Assembly: GCF_049546785.1 (NCBI RefSeq)
Contig: NZ_JBMWAN010000001.1
Location: forward strand, 496,001 to 560,000
Direction of reading: 5' to 3'
DNA: 64,000 nucleotides
From: Nitrospira_D sp035465795
GTDB taxonomy: Bacteria; Nitrospirota; Nitrospiria; Nitrospirales; Nitrospiraceae
Below are positions 26,206-34,990 of this stretch, one piece after another. The position numbers were made by a program, and so were the translations under genes. Positions within the stretch are counted from its first letter, which is position 1. Each line of letters starts with the position of its first letter. The notes beneath the pieces were generated by a model. It was not told the origin of the DNA and did no database searches. It saw nothing but the letters and a program-made list of their open reading frames with translations.

Positions 26206-27114
26206 TCACTTCGCCGCGTTGGCCCCTTTGACGCGCATCTTGATTCCATAGAGTCCCTTGCCGGCCGTTATGAACAACATGCGTTTATCCCTGGCGCAAA
26301 AGCTGACGTTGGCCGTCCACTCTTCCTCAGGTACTTGGATCTGCTCAATCTGCCGGCCTGTCTTGTCGAACACCAGCACGCCCTTGCCGGTCAGATAGAG
26401 ATTGCCTTCGTTGTCCAGCGTCAGGCCATCCGAGCCTTGCTCGATGAGGAGTGTTTTACGGGCAAGGCGGCCATCCGGCTCAATGTCGAACCGGTAGGTC
26501 TTCCCCGCGCCGATGTCCGCCACGTAGAGCGTCTTCCCGTCCGACGTGCCGATGATGCCGTTAGGCTTCTCCAGATCATCCGCCACGCGCACCAGCTGCC
26601 GTCGGTCGGCGGAGAGAAAGTAGACGTGCTGACCGTCCTGCGGCATCGCGTCGTGCGTCCACCAGGACCGTGGGTAGAACGGGTCAGTGAAATAGAGCGC
26701 CCCGTCTGGCCGTACCCAGACATCGTTCGGGCCGTTCAGGGGCTTGCCGTTGTATTCGCTGACGAGTACGGTCACCTGGCGGTCCGGCGCAATGGACCAG
26801 AGCGCGGTCCTTTCATCGGCGCAGGCAATCAGATTGCCCTGCGGGTCGAAATACATGCCGTTGGCGCGGCCAGCCGGTTGCAGAAAGGTCGAGAGTCCGC
26901 CCTCCACGCCCCACTTCAAGATGCGATCATTAGGCTGGTCGGTGAAAAAGAGGTTGCCCTCCGCGTCGCAGGTCGGCCCCTCGGTGAACTGGAAGCCGTC
27001 GGCCAGCCTCTCCACTGTCGCGCCTAGCGCGACCACACCGTCCCCCGCGACGGACTGAGCGTGGGGCATGAGCAATCCCAGCCCCAGCACCATCGCCGTC
27101 ACGGTTCGGTTCAT
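26206..27114 (-). CDS. exported SMP-30/gluconolactonase-family lactonase
   Basis: A 302-residue protein with a signal peptide (MVLGLGLLMPHAQSVAGD) and a six-bladed propeller of the SMP-30 family: FTEGPTCDAEGNLFFTD with the metal-binding Glu, NGMYFDPQGNLIACAD, LNGPNDVWVRPDGALYFTDP with the key Asn/Asp, and GSDGLTLDNEGNLYLTG. It hydrolyses aldonolactones. Its signal peptide puts it in the periplasm although the neighbouring glucose dehydrogenase has none, so the two may not act in the same compartment. Start codon overlaps the stop of the upstream GH63-like gene. Confidence 0.86.
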   Translation of the reverse strand: MNRTVTAMVLGLGLLMPHAQSVAGDGVVALGATVERLADGFQFTEGPTCDAEGNLFFTDQPNDRILKWGVEGGLSTFLQPAGRANGMYFDPQGNLIACADERTALWSIAPDRQVTVLVSEYNGKPLNGPNDVWVRPDGALYFTDPFYPRSWWTHDAMPQDGQHVYFLSADRRQLVRVADDLEKPNGIIGTSDGKTLYVADIGAGKTYRFDIEPDGRLARKTLLIEQGSDGLTLDNEGNLYLTGKGVLVFDKTGRQIEQIQVPEEEWTANVSFCARDKRMLFITAGKGLYGIKMRVKGANAAK

Positions 27115-29888
27115 CGCCGCTTCGCCTTCGTTGACTTGACCTTCAGCCCGTTTCCCCCGCCACCGCCCCGGGATTTGCCAAAGAGCGCTGCCTTGTCGCC
27201 CGCGTGGAGCCGGTCCGCGTTGAGGTTGCTAAACAACTGCATCAGCCTGGCAATGACACCCGTCCAGCCGGTTTGGTGACTGGCTCCGAGGCCGGTCCCG
27301 TTGTCACCATGGAAGTACTCATGGAACAGGATGCAGTCCCGCCACTGCGGGTCCGTCTGGAACTTCTCGATCCCCCCGTACAGCGGCCGCCGGCCCGTTT
27401 CATCTTGCAGAAAGATGCTCGTCAACCGGCGACCGATCTCCTCTGCCACCTGCAGCAGATTCATCTGCCGGCCCGAGCCCGTCGGGCATTCGACCGTGAA
27501 CTCGTTGCCGTAATACTCGTGGTACCGCAGGAGCGCCCGGATGATCAGGGCATTGACCGGCATCCAGACCGGACCGCGCCAGTTCGAGTTGCCGCCGAAT
27601 AGTCCGCTGTCGGACTCCGCGGGCGCATAGGAGACCTGGTTGACCTGGCCGCCGGTAGAGACGACATACGGATGGTCCGCGTGATAGCGCGAGACGGAAC
27701 GCAGGCCATACGGGCTCAGAAACTCCTGCTCGTCGAGCATCTTCGCGAGGACCCGGCGCAGTCTGCTTTCGTTCATGATCGACATGAGCCGCCGGCCGGC
27801 GACGCCGATCTGCCTCGGATCATGGATCGAGGAGCAGAGCTCGGGGCGAGCCTCGAGGAACCATCTGAACCGCTCCTGGATTTCAGGGAACTTGTCGCAC
27901 TGTTCCGCCTCAAGCGTGGTGGCTGCGCACAGGGGCAGCAGACCCACCATCGATCGGACCTTGAGCCGCCGGGCTCGGCCGTCGGGCAGCCGCAGCACGT
28001 CGTAGAAAAAGCCGTCTTCTTCATCCCACATGCCCGCGCCGTCGCCCAGGTTATCCATCGCCGAGGCAATCCACATGTAGTGTTCGATGAACTTGAGGGT
28101 CATCGCGGCGTAGCTCGGATCGCTCATCGCCAGCTCCGCGGCGATCTCCACCATGTTCTGGCTGAAGAGCGTCATCCAGGCCGTGCCGTCCGATTGCTCC
28201 AGGTAGCCGCCGTTCGGCAACGGAGCGCTGCGATCGAACGGGCTGATGTTGTCGAGGCCCAGGAAGCCGCCCTCGAATACGTTACGTCCGGACCGGTCCT
28301 TGCGGTTGACCCACCAGGTGAAGTTCAACAGCAGCTTATGAAAGCAGCTCTTCAGCCACTCTGTGTCGCCTACTCCGTTTTGGATTTCGTCGAGGCGGTA
28401 CGCGAAGATCGTGCCCCAGGCATGCACCGGGGGATTGACGTCGCCGAAGTTCCACTCGTAGGCAGGCAGCTGCCCGTTGGGGTGCATGTAGTGGTCTTGC
28501 AGCATAAGCTCGAGCTGCTGCTTACCGAAGTCGGAGTCCACGAGGCTCAACGCCAACACGTGGAACGCGAGGTCCCAGGTGGCGTACCAGGGGTACTCCC
28601 ACTTGTCCGGCATCGAGACGATATCCGCGTTGTACATGTGGTGCCAGTGGTCATTGCGCGGCGCCGGCTTTTGCATCGGACGGAACGGGTCGGACCCGCG
28701 CTCTTTGAGCCACTGGTGCACGTCATAACGGTAGTGCTGCTTGGACCACAGCATGCCGGCCAGGGCCTGGCGCATGACATTCGCGCCGTCGGCGCTCATC
28801 GAGGCCGGAATGATCGCCGCGTAGAACTCGTCCGCTTCCTTCCGACGGCCTTCGACCACCCGATCGAACGCGCTGCCGAACAGACTGTCTTGCGCGCGTT
28901 TGGTCCCTGCGAGCGCGGCAGGCGCCAGATCCGACAGCCGCAGGCGCACCACCCGGGACTCACCCGGACCGAGAGTGAGCCGGTAGTGGGCCGCGACCAT
29001 GGTTCCGGTCTTCTCCGGGTTGACCGCGCCGTCGCGGCCATGGACGATGTAGTCGTTGATCCCGTCCTTGACGTAGGTCGACTGATTCGGGGTGCCGAAG
29101 ATCCGCTGACTGTTCGTCTCGTTCTCGGTGAACAGCAGCGGGACGTCCCCTTCGCAATAGAGGTTGCGCTCGCCGAGGCGCGGATGGACAGCCCGGACGA
29201 CGCCCCGGCCCTGGCGTGTCGCGACCAGCGCGAGCGTCGGGCGCGTCCCATCGGCCTGCCAGGACCACTCGTTGCGGAACCATAGCCTCGGCAGCAGGTC
29301 CACGGTGGCAGATTCCGGCCCGCGGTTGTGCACCGCGTAGCGGATCAGGACATCCTCGGGGGAGACCTTGGCGTACTCGACAAACACGTCGAAGTAGCGG
29401 TCCTGGTTGAACACACCGGTGTCGATCAACTCATACTCGGACTGATTCTTGCCCCGCAGGTGGTTCGTGCGAACCAGGTCGTCGTAGGGGAAGGCGGCCT
29501 GCGGGTACTTGTAGAGATACTTCATGTAGGAATGCGTTGGCGTGCTGTCGAGGTAGAAGTAATATTCTTTGACGTCCTCGCCGTGGTTCCCTTCGGCATT
29601 GCTCAGCCCGAACAGGCGCTCTTTCAGGATCGGGTCCTTGCCGTTCCACAGAGACAACGCGAAGCACAGCCGCTGCTTGTCATCGGAGATGCCCGCCAGG
29701 CCATCCTCGCCCCAGCGATAGGCCCGGGAGCGCGCATGATCATGCGGGAAGTAGTTCCAGGCATCCCCGCCTTCGCTATAGTCTTCCCGGACTGTGCCCC
29801 ACTGCCGCTCGCTCAGGTACGGGCCCCACTTCTTCCATTCAGCTGTCTTTGCCCGGGCTTCTTCAAGGCGGGATTGTTCGGGGTTCAT
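27111..29888 (-). CDS. GH63-like/MGH1-type glucosidase, paralogue of 21919-24657
   Basis: A 925-residue protein collinear with the product of 21919-24657 along its whole length, sharing WGTVREDYSxxGDAWN, HARSRAYRWGEDGL, FYLDSTPTHSYMKYLYKYPQ, WEYPWYATWDLAFH, FEGGFLGLDNI and NSNWRGPVWMPVN. A Lys/Arg/Gly-rich tail (GGGGGNGLKVKSTKAKRR) is extra. Predicted cytoplasmic glucosidase. Good ribosome site AAGGAGA. It begins the four-gene stretch hydrolase-gluconolactonase-glucose dehydrogenase, so the enzyme could feed glucose to the oxidation step. Confidence 0.85.
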   Translation of the reverse strand: MNPEQSRLEEARAKTAEWKKWGPYLSERQWGTVREDYSEGGDAWNYFPHDHARSRAYRWGEDGLAGISDDKQRLCFALSLWNGKDPILKERLFGLSNAEGNHGEDVKEYYFYLDSTPTHSYMKYLYKYPQAAFPYDDLVRTNHLRGKNQSEYELIDTGVFNQDRYFDVFVEYAKVSPEDVLIRYAVHNRGPESATVDLLPRLWFRNEWSWQADGTRPTLALVATRQGRGVVRAVHPRLGERNLYCEGDVPLLFTENETNSQRIFGTPNQSTYVKDGINDYIVHGRDGAVNPEKTGTMVAAHYRLTLGPGESRVVRLRLSDLAPAALAGTKRAQDSLFGSAFDRVVEGRRKEADEFYAAIIPASMSADGANVMRQALAGMLWSKQHYRYDVHQWLKERGSDPFRPMQKPAPRNDHWHHMYNADIVSMPDKWEYPWYATWDLAFHVLALSLVDSDFGKQQLELMLQDHYMHPNGQLPAYEWNFGDVNPPVHAWGTIFAYRLDEIQNGVGDTEWLKSCFHKLLLNFTWWVNRKDRSGRNVFEGGFLGLDNISPFDRSAPLPNGGYLEQSDGTAWMTLFSQNMVEIAAELAMSDPSYAAMTLKFIEHYMWIASAMDNLGDGAGMWDEEDGFFYDVLRLPDGRARRLKVRSMVGLLPLCAATTLEAEQCDKFPEIQERFRWFLEARPELCSSIHDPRQIGVAGRRLMSIMNESRLRRVLAKMLDEQEFLSPYGLRSVSRYHADHPYVVSTGGQVNQVSYAPAESDSGLFGGNSNWRGPVWMPVNALIIRALLRYHEYYGNEFTVECPTGSGRQMNLLQVAEEIGRRLTSIFLQDETGRRPLYGGIEKFQTDPQWRDCILFHEYFHGDNGTGLGASHQTGWTGVIARLMQLFSNLNADRLHAGDKAALFGKSRGGGGGNGLKVKSTKAKRR

Positions 29889-30020
29889 CCACAGTCTCCT
29901 TCCAGGGTCACCGAATCAATCAAGCGGACTACCAGGAGAGAACAGCCGGCGGCCTTTCGCCTCTTTCGTGGTGTTCGCCGCCGATATGCCGGCTGGCATT
30001 CCATCACCCCCGGGGGATGT

Positions 30021-30758
30021 TCAGGCGGTCTTCTTCTTCACCTTCACCCAATCGGCATGGTGTGCGCGGATGATCCGCAGAATCCCCGGGCCGTCCTCCA
30101 CGCACTGTGGAATGGTCAAGTCCTCGGGGCCGGCAAGCGGAACGTCCGGCCTGAGCATAGAGGTGCGGGCCCAGGCGACGAGATCCTCATACATTTTCCC
30201 GGCCAGGATCAGCGGGGTGTTCTGCAGTTGGCGGACCTGCAGGAGCTGCCAGACCATCATCGTTTCGAGCACGGTCCCGATTCCGCCGGGGACCACGACG
30301 AACGCGTCCGACATGATGACGAACTGGTGGAGGCGTGTGAAGAACGTGCGATGCTCGTATGTTTGCGACACGAATGCGTTCACGTTCTGCTCGAAGGGAA
30401 GCGCGACGCGGATCCCCGTTGAACGCGTAGTGCTGTCCGGATCGGCAAGGCGGGCTCCCTCGTTGGCCGCCTCCATCAATCCGGGCCCGCCGCCCGTGAT
30501 GATGTCGCAATCCAGCCGGGTGAGTTCCGCCGCCAGATCCCGCACCGCCAGATATACCCAATGGTCTTTGGGAACCCGGGCTGACCCGAAGATGGTCACA
30601 CGATAGCGCTCGCGCGTGGTGGGTTTCAGCCTGGTGAGATTATTGACCGCCTCCCACAAGCTCAAGATGGAGGCCGACACCACCTCGATCACCTTTTTTT
30701 CGTCGCCGAGACTGACGAAATCCCCCGGCTTCGAACCAGGCTCGTCGGGTTGGGTCAT
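30021..30758 (-). CDS. TIGR00730/LOG-family Rossmann protein
   Basis: A 245-residue protein starting at 30758 behind CAGGAGG. It has the lysine-decarboxylase-like (LOG) signatures: VTIFGSARVPKDH, ITGGGPGLMEAANEGA and PGGIGTVLETMMVWQ, the last being the PGGxGT phosphate-binding loop. LOG-family proteins hydrolyse nucleoside 5'-monophosphates such as cytokinin ribotides or AMP/pyrimidine nucleotides; the physiological substrate here is unknown. It lies between tkt and the GH63-like gene in the same orientation. Confidence 0.82.
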   Translation of the reverse strand: MTQPDEPGSKPGDFVSLGDEKKVIEVVSASILSLWEAVNNLTRLKPTTRERYRVTIFGSARVPKDHWVYLAVRDLAAELTRLDCDIITGGGPGLMEAANEGARLADPDSTTRSTGIRVALPFEQNVNAFVSQTYEHRTFFTRLHQFVIMSDAFVVVPGGIGTVLETMMVWQLLQVRQLQNTPLILAGKMYEDLVAWARTSMLRPDVPLAGPEDLTIPQCVEDGPGILRIIRAHHADWVKVKKKTA

Positions 30759-30860
30759 GGAGAAACCTCCTGAGAATGTCGTAGGCTGTTCGAACCCGGG
30801 CACAGGCTGCGGGCTTGCCCACCAAGCAGCCGGCCTTACACCGGGGAGGCCCCATCCGGG

Positions 30861-32918
30861 TTACTTCCTGCCGAGCACCTTCTTCGCCGCCGCCACGACC
30901 TTCTCCGGCTCAAACCCGAACTTCTTCTGGAGTGCCTTGAGCGGGGCCGACGCGCCGAACGTATGCATCCCGATAATCAGGCCCGACGTGCCCACGTAAC
31001 GCTCCCACCCGAACGTCGAGGCCTTCTCCACCGCGACGCGCGCCGACACGCCGGGAGGCAACACACTGTCGCGATACTCCTGCGTCTGATGGTCGAAGAT
31101 GTCCCAGGACGGCATGGACACCACCCGCGAGCGGATCCCCTCGGCGAGCAAGGTCTCATGGGCCTGCACGGCGAGGCTCACCTCGCTGCCCGTGGCAATG
31201 AGGATCACCTCCGGCTTTCCACCCGGCGCGTCGGCGAGCACATAGGCGCCCTTCGCGACGCCGGAGGCCGGGGCGTATTTGCTGCGATCCAGCGTGGGCA
31301 AGGGCTGGCGCGAGAGCACCAGGACGGCCGGCTCGTGATGCAGCTGCATGAGATAGCGATAGGCCTCGACGACCTCATTGGCGTCACCGGGCCGCAGCAC
31401 GACCAGCCCCGGGATCGCGCGCAAGGAGGCCAGATGCTCGACCGGCTGGTGCGTCGGGCCGTCCTCGCCGACCCCGATGGAATCGTGCGTGAAAATGTGG
31501 ATGACCGGCAGTTCCATCAGGGCGCCGAGTCGAATGGCTCCGCGGGCGTAGTCGCTGAAGATGAAGAAACCCGAGCCGTAGGGCCGCACCTTCACGAGAC
31601 TCATGCCGTTCAGCACGGCCGCCATCGCATGCTCACGAACGCCGAAATGCAGATTGCGACCGCCGTAATTGTCGGCCTGAAAATCACCGGCCCCAGCGAG
31701 ATCGATCCGGGTCTTCGTGGACGGCGTGAGATCCGCCGAGCCGCCGATGAGCCACGGAACATTTTTAGCGACGGCATTGAGCGCCTTGCCCGAGGCTTCG
31801 CGTCCGGCCATCCCCTTCTGGTCGGCCGGAAAGACCGGAAGATCCTTGTCCCAGCCTTCAGGCAGCGCGCGCCGCTGCATCCGTTCAATCTCGTCCGCCT
31901 CTTGGGGAAACCGGCGTGTGTATTCCTGGAATTGACGCTCCCACGCCGTGCGCAACTCGTGTCCCCGTTTGCCGATTTCGTTTTGGAAGTGTTCATACAC
32001 TCCCTCGGGAACCAGGAACTTCGCGTCCTCCGGCCAGCCGTAAAAACGCTTCGTCGCTTTGACCTCTTCTTCTCCGAGGGGTTCGCCGTGGGCCGCGGCT
32101 GTTCCCTGCTTCGTCGGCGCGCCATAGCCGATGTGGCTCTCCACAATGATGAGCGTGGGCCTCCCCTTGGTAGCCTTGAACACGCGAAGCGCCTGCGCGA
32201 ACGTGTCCAGATCATTCGCGTCGGCCACGCGGGTGACGGTCCAGCCGTAGGCCTGAAACCGCGCGGCGACATCCTCGCGAAACGCGAGATCCGTGCGCCC
32301 TTCGATGGTGATGCGGTTGCTGTCGTAGATCCAACAGAGGTTGTCGAGCTGCAGGTGGCCCGCAAGCGACGCGGCTTCGCCGCTCACCCCCTCCATCATG
32401 CACCCGTCTCCGGCCAGCGCGTAGACGTCGTTGGTAAACAACTCGAAGTCCGGGCGGTTGTACCGCGCCGCCAGCCACTTGGACGCGATGGCCATCCCGA
32501 CCGTATTCGCCACCCCCTGGCCGAGCGGCCCCGTCGTGGTTTCCACACCGGAGGTCCAGCGGTATTCCGGGTGGCCGGGGCAGCGACTGTCGATCTGCCG
32601 GAAGCTCTTGATGTCATCGAGGGAGACGGAGGGATTGCCGAGAACCTCGTAATCCGGATCCACGGCCTTCACACCGGTGAGGTGCAGCATCGAATAGAGC
32701 AGCATCGAGGCATGGCCCGCGGACAGCACGAACCGATCGCGATTCGGCCAGATCGGATCGCCGGGATCATACCGGAGAAAGCGCTGCCACAGGCAATACA
32801 TGACCGGCGCCATGCTCATCGGCGTGCCGGGATGTCCTGATTTGGCCTGCTGAACCGCATCCATCGACAGCGTACGGATCGTGTTGATAGCTAGTTGAAC
32901 CATGTCCTTGTCCGTCAT
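30861..32918 (-). CDS. tkt: transketolase
   Basis: A full-length 685-residue transketolase. Thiamine diphosphate domain: GHPGTPMSMAPVMY, and the diphosphate/Mg motif ALAGDGCMMEGVSGEAASLAGH with DSNRITIEG. The second domain carries FGVREHAMAAVLNGM with the ThDP-activating Glu, and THDSIGVGEDGPTHQPVEHL with the substrate His residues. The C-terminal domain ends near KVLGRK. It links the pentose phosphate pathway to glycolysis. Clustered with pgl, gnd and pgi upstream. Expected length and no oddities. Confidence 0.96.
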   Translation of the reverse strand: MTDKDMVQLAINTIRTLSMDAVQQAKSGHPGTPMSMAPVMYCLWQRFLRYDPGDPIWPNRDRFVLSAGHASMLLYSMLHLTGVKAVDPDYEVLGNPSVSLDDIKSFRQIDSRCPGHPEYRWTSGVETTTGPLGQGVANTVGMAIASKWLAARYNRPDFELFTNDVYALAGDGCMMEGVSGEAASLAGHLQLDNLCWIYDSNRITIEGRTDLAFREDVAARFQAYGWTVTRVADANDLDTFAQALRVFKATKGRPTLIIVESHIGYGAPTKQGTAAAHGEPLGEEEVKATKRFYGWPEDAKFLVPEGVYEHFQNEIGKRGHELRTAWERQFQEYTRRFPQEADEIERMQRRALPEGWDKDLPVFPADQKGMAGREASGKALNAVAKNVPWLIGGSADLTPSTKTRIDLAGAGDFQADNYGGRNLHFGVREHAMAAVLNGMSLVKVRPYGSGFFIFSDYARGAIRLGALMELPVIHIFTHDSIGVGEDGPTHQPVEHLASLRAIPGLVVLRPGDANEVVEAYRYLMQLHHEPAVLVLSRQPLPTLDRSKYAPASGVAKGAYVLADAPGGKPEVILIATGSEVSLAVQAHETLLAEGIRSRVVSMPSWDIFDHQTQEYRDSVLPPGVSARVAVEKASTFGWERYVGTSGLIIGMHTFGASAPLKALQKKFGFEPEKVVAAAKKVLGRK

Positions 32919-33167
32919 CGAATACCCCTTATCCGTTTGAATGACCGTTTCCTGACTTCAGCAACGCAACTGTGGCCGGGCGGCCCCGGTACTTGCGCAT
33001 CTCATATTCCATATTCATGGCTTCCGATCCGGCGGAATGCTCCGCCGCCGCTCCCGCCGTTCATACCGGTCTTTCCGCGGCTTTTCAAGGCCAGACTTTA
33101 TGCCCCTGGATCCCATAGGCCCCGTCGCCACCGTGACAAGCCGGCTGCCGGCAATGACTCGCTCATC

Positions 33168-33854
33168 TTACGCCCCGGCGGCGGCGCGATCGGCCAGCAC
33201 CAAGGCGTGATCGCGACACACCAGGCCGGCCGGGATCGATCGGTCTCCATCGCGCAGGCGGGACAGCATGGCACTCTTTCCGCTCCCTGTCACCAGCCAA
33301 AGGACGAATCGTGAACGATTGAGGATCGGAACGGTCAAGGTCATGCGGCGCCGGCCCTGATAGATCCCGGTCAGTGCGACATCGCGGTCGGTCACATCAC
33401 GCGCGGAGTCGCCCGGCACCAGCGACGCCGTATGGCCGTCAGATCCCAGGCCCAGGTGCGCCAGGTCGAGCACCGGCGGCGAGCCGGCGATCTCCCGGAG
33501 CGTCAGGGCATAGCGCACAGCGGCCGCGTCCAGATCCAAGTCTTCCACCGGCATGGCATACAGGCGATCCTGCAATACCGGCTCCTGTGAGCGCAGGCTG
33601 TCGCGCAGGTGCGTGAGATTGCGGTCCGGGTGACCTGCGGGGGCGACACGCTCGTCCACCTGAAAGACATGGACCTTGTCCCAGGGAATGTCCTCAGTCG
33701 ACAGCGCCCGCAACATCATCCACGGCGTCTGGCCGCCGCTGATTGCCATGACAAACTTGCCGCGCGCTGCCACGGAAGCTCGCGCCTCCGCCGCAATGAC
33801 GGCGGCCGCCTCCCGCGCGACTGCTTCCGCATCGGCTAACACTTCGATGTTCAT
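33168..33854 (-). CDS. pgl: 6-phosphogluconolactonase
   Basis: A 228-residue DevB-type protein: FVMAISGGQTPWMMLRAL (phosphate-binding loop), VHVFQVDERVAPAGHPDRN with the conserved DERxV, and LGLGSDGHTASLVPG with the catalytic His. It hydrolyses 6-phosphogluconolactone in the oxidative pentose phosphate pathway. The ATG at 33854 is chosen over a TTG at 33875. It follows gnd after 67 bases and precedes tkt. No zwf (glucose-6-phosphate dehydrogenase) gene lies in the window. Confidence 0.92.
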   Translation of the reverse strand: MNIEVLADAEAVAREAAAVIAAEARASVAARGKFVMAISGGQTPWMMLRALSTEDIPWDKVHVFQVDERVAPAGHPDRNLTHLRDSLRSQEPVLQDRLYAMPVEDLDLDAAAVRYALTLREIAGSPPVLDLAHLGLGSDGHTASLVPGDSARDVTDRDVALTGIYQGRRRMTLTVPILNRSRFVLWLVTGSGKSAMLSRLRDGDRSIPAGLVCRDHALVLADRAAAGA

Positions 33855-33921
33855 GAAACCGTCTTCAATCCTCAATCACCGTCACGACCGGAGGATGCCT
33901 GTCGGCGGGGGCGGATGCTCC

Positions 33922-34938
33922 CTATTTCGCCGGTTTTTCGTGGTGCCCGCCGAACTCATAGCGCAGGGCCGAGAGCAGCTTATTCTGAAAATCCGCCTCG
34001 CCCCGTGAGTTGAAACGTTGATACAGCGCCGCGGTGAGCACGGGCGCCGGCACGGCCTCGTCGACGGCGGCCTTGATCGTCCAACGCCCCTCCCCGGAAT
34101 CCGACACTCGGCCGGAGAAGTGAGCGAGTGCCGGATCCTTGCTCAACGCCGACGCGGTCAGGTCCAGCAGCCAGGAGGCGACGACACTGCCGCGCCGCCA
34201 GACCTCCGCGATGTCAGGCAGATTGAAGTCATACCGGTAGTGCTCGGGGTCCCGCAGCGGTGTCGTCTCGGCATCGATGGCGTGGTCCTGCCGGCCGACA
34301 TTGGCCGCGCGCAAGACGCCGAATCCCTCGGCGTAGGCGGCCATGAGACCGTACTCGATCCCGTTGTGCACCATCTTGACGAAGTGGCCGGCGCCGTTGG
34401 GTCCGCAGTGCAGATACCCCTGTTCGGCGGTGCCGCCGGTTGTTTCGCGTCCCGGAGTACGGGAGATGCCGCCCTTGCCCGGGGCCAGCGTCGCGAAGAT
34501 GGGATCAAGGCGCCTCACTACGTCCTTCTCGCCACCGATCATCATGCAGTACCCGCGTTCGAGCCCCCAGACACCCCCGCTGGTCCCGACATCCACATAG
34601 TGAATCTGCTTCGGCGCCAGTTCTTTCGCCCGCCGGATATCATCGATGTAGTACGAGTTTCCGCCGTCGATGAGGCTGTCGCCCGCCTCGAGATGCGGCA
34701 GCAGGTCGGCGATCGTCCGGTCCGTGACCGCCGCCGGAACCATCAGCCAGACCGCCCTCGGCTTCTGCATCTTCTTCACGAGGTCGGCCAGCGATGAGGC
34801 CCCGACGGCTTTTTCACGAACCAGCTCCTCGACCGCTTTCGGTGACATGTCGTAAGCCACGCAGTGATGACCGCCCTTGAGCAGCCGCTTCACCATATTC
34901 GCGCCCATCCGGCCGAGGCCGATCATTCCAAGCTGCAT
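33922..34938 (-). CDS. gnd: 6-phosphogluconate dehydrogenase (decarboxylating, short form)
   Basis: A 338-residue member of the shorter, bacterial form of Gnd. It has the dinucleotide site MIGLGRMGANMVKRLLKGG, the DGGNSYYIDD motif, VDVGTSGGVWGLERGYC, and HCGPNGAGHFVKMVHNGIEY containing the catalytic Lys and substrate-binding HNGIEY. It oxidises 6-phosphogluconate to ribulose 5-phosphate and CO2. Strong ribosome site GAGGAGG. The gene lies between pgi and pgl and is likely co-transcribed with them. Confidence 0.94.
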   Translation of the reverse strand: MQLGMIGLGRMGANMVKRLLKGGHHCVAYDMSPKAVEELVREKAVGASSLADLVKKMQKPRAVWLMVPAAVTDRTIADLLPHLEAGDSLIDGGNSYYIDDIRRAKELAPKQIHYVDVGTSGGVWGLERGYCMMIGGEKDVVRRLDPIFATLAPGKGGISRTPGRETTGGTAEQGYLHCGPNGAGHFVKMVHNGIEYGLMAAYAEGFGVLRAANVGRQDHAIDAETTPLRDPEHYRYDFNLPDIAEVWRRGSVVASWLLDLTASALSKDPALAHFSGRVSDSGEGRWTIKAAVDEAVPAPVLTAALYQRFNSRGEADFQNKLLSALRYEFGGHHEKPAK

Positions 34939-34990
34939 GATAAGGTTCCTCCTCTGAACTGATCGGTCGGTCCTGGCAACCAGACAGGCC

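Noticed and set aside
27672..29285. Plus-strand open frame of over 500 codons
   Set aside because: Antisense to the GH63-like gene, whose motifs are unmistakable.
30963..32840. Plus-strand open frame of over 600 codons
   Set aside because: Fully antisense to transketolase; its sequence is His/Arg/Gly-rich with no protein family pattern.
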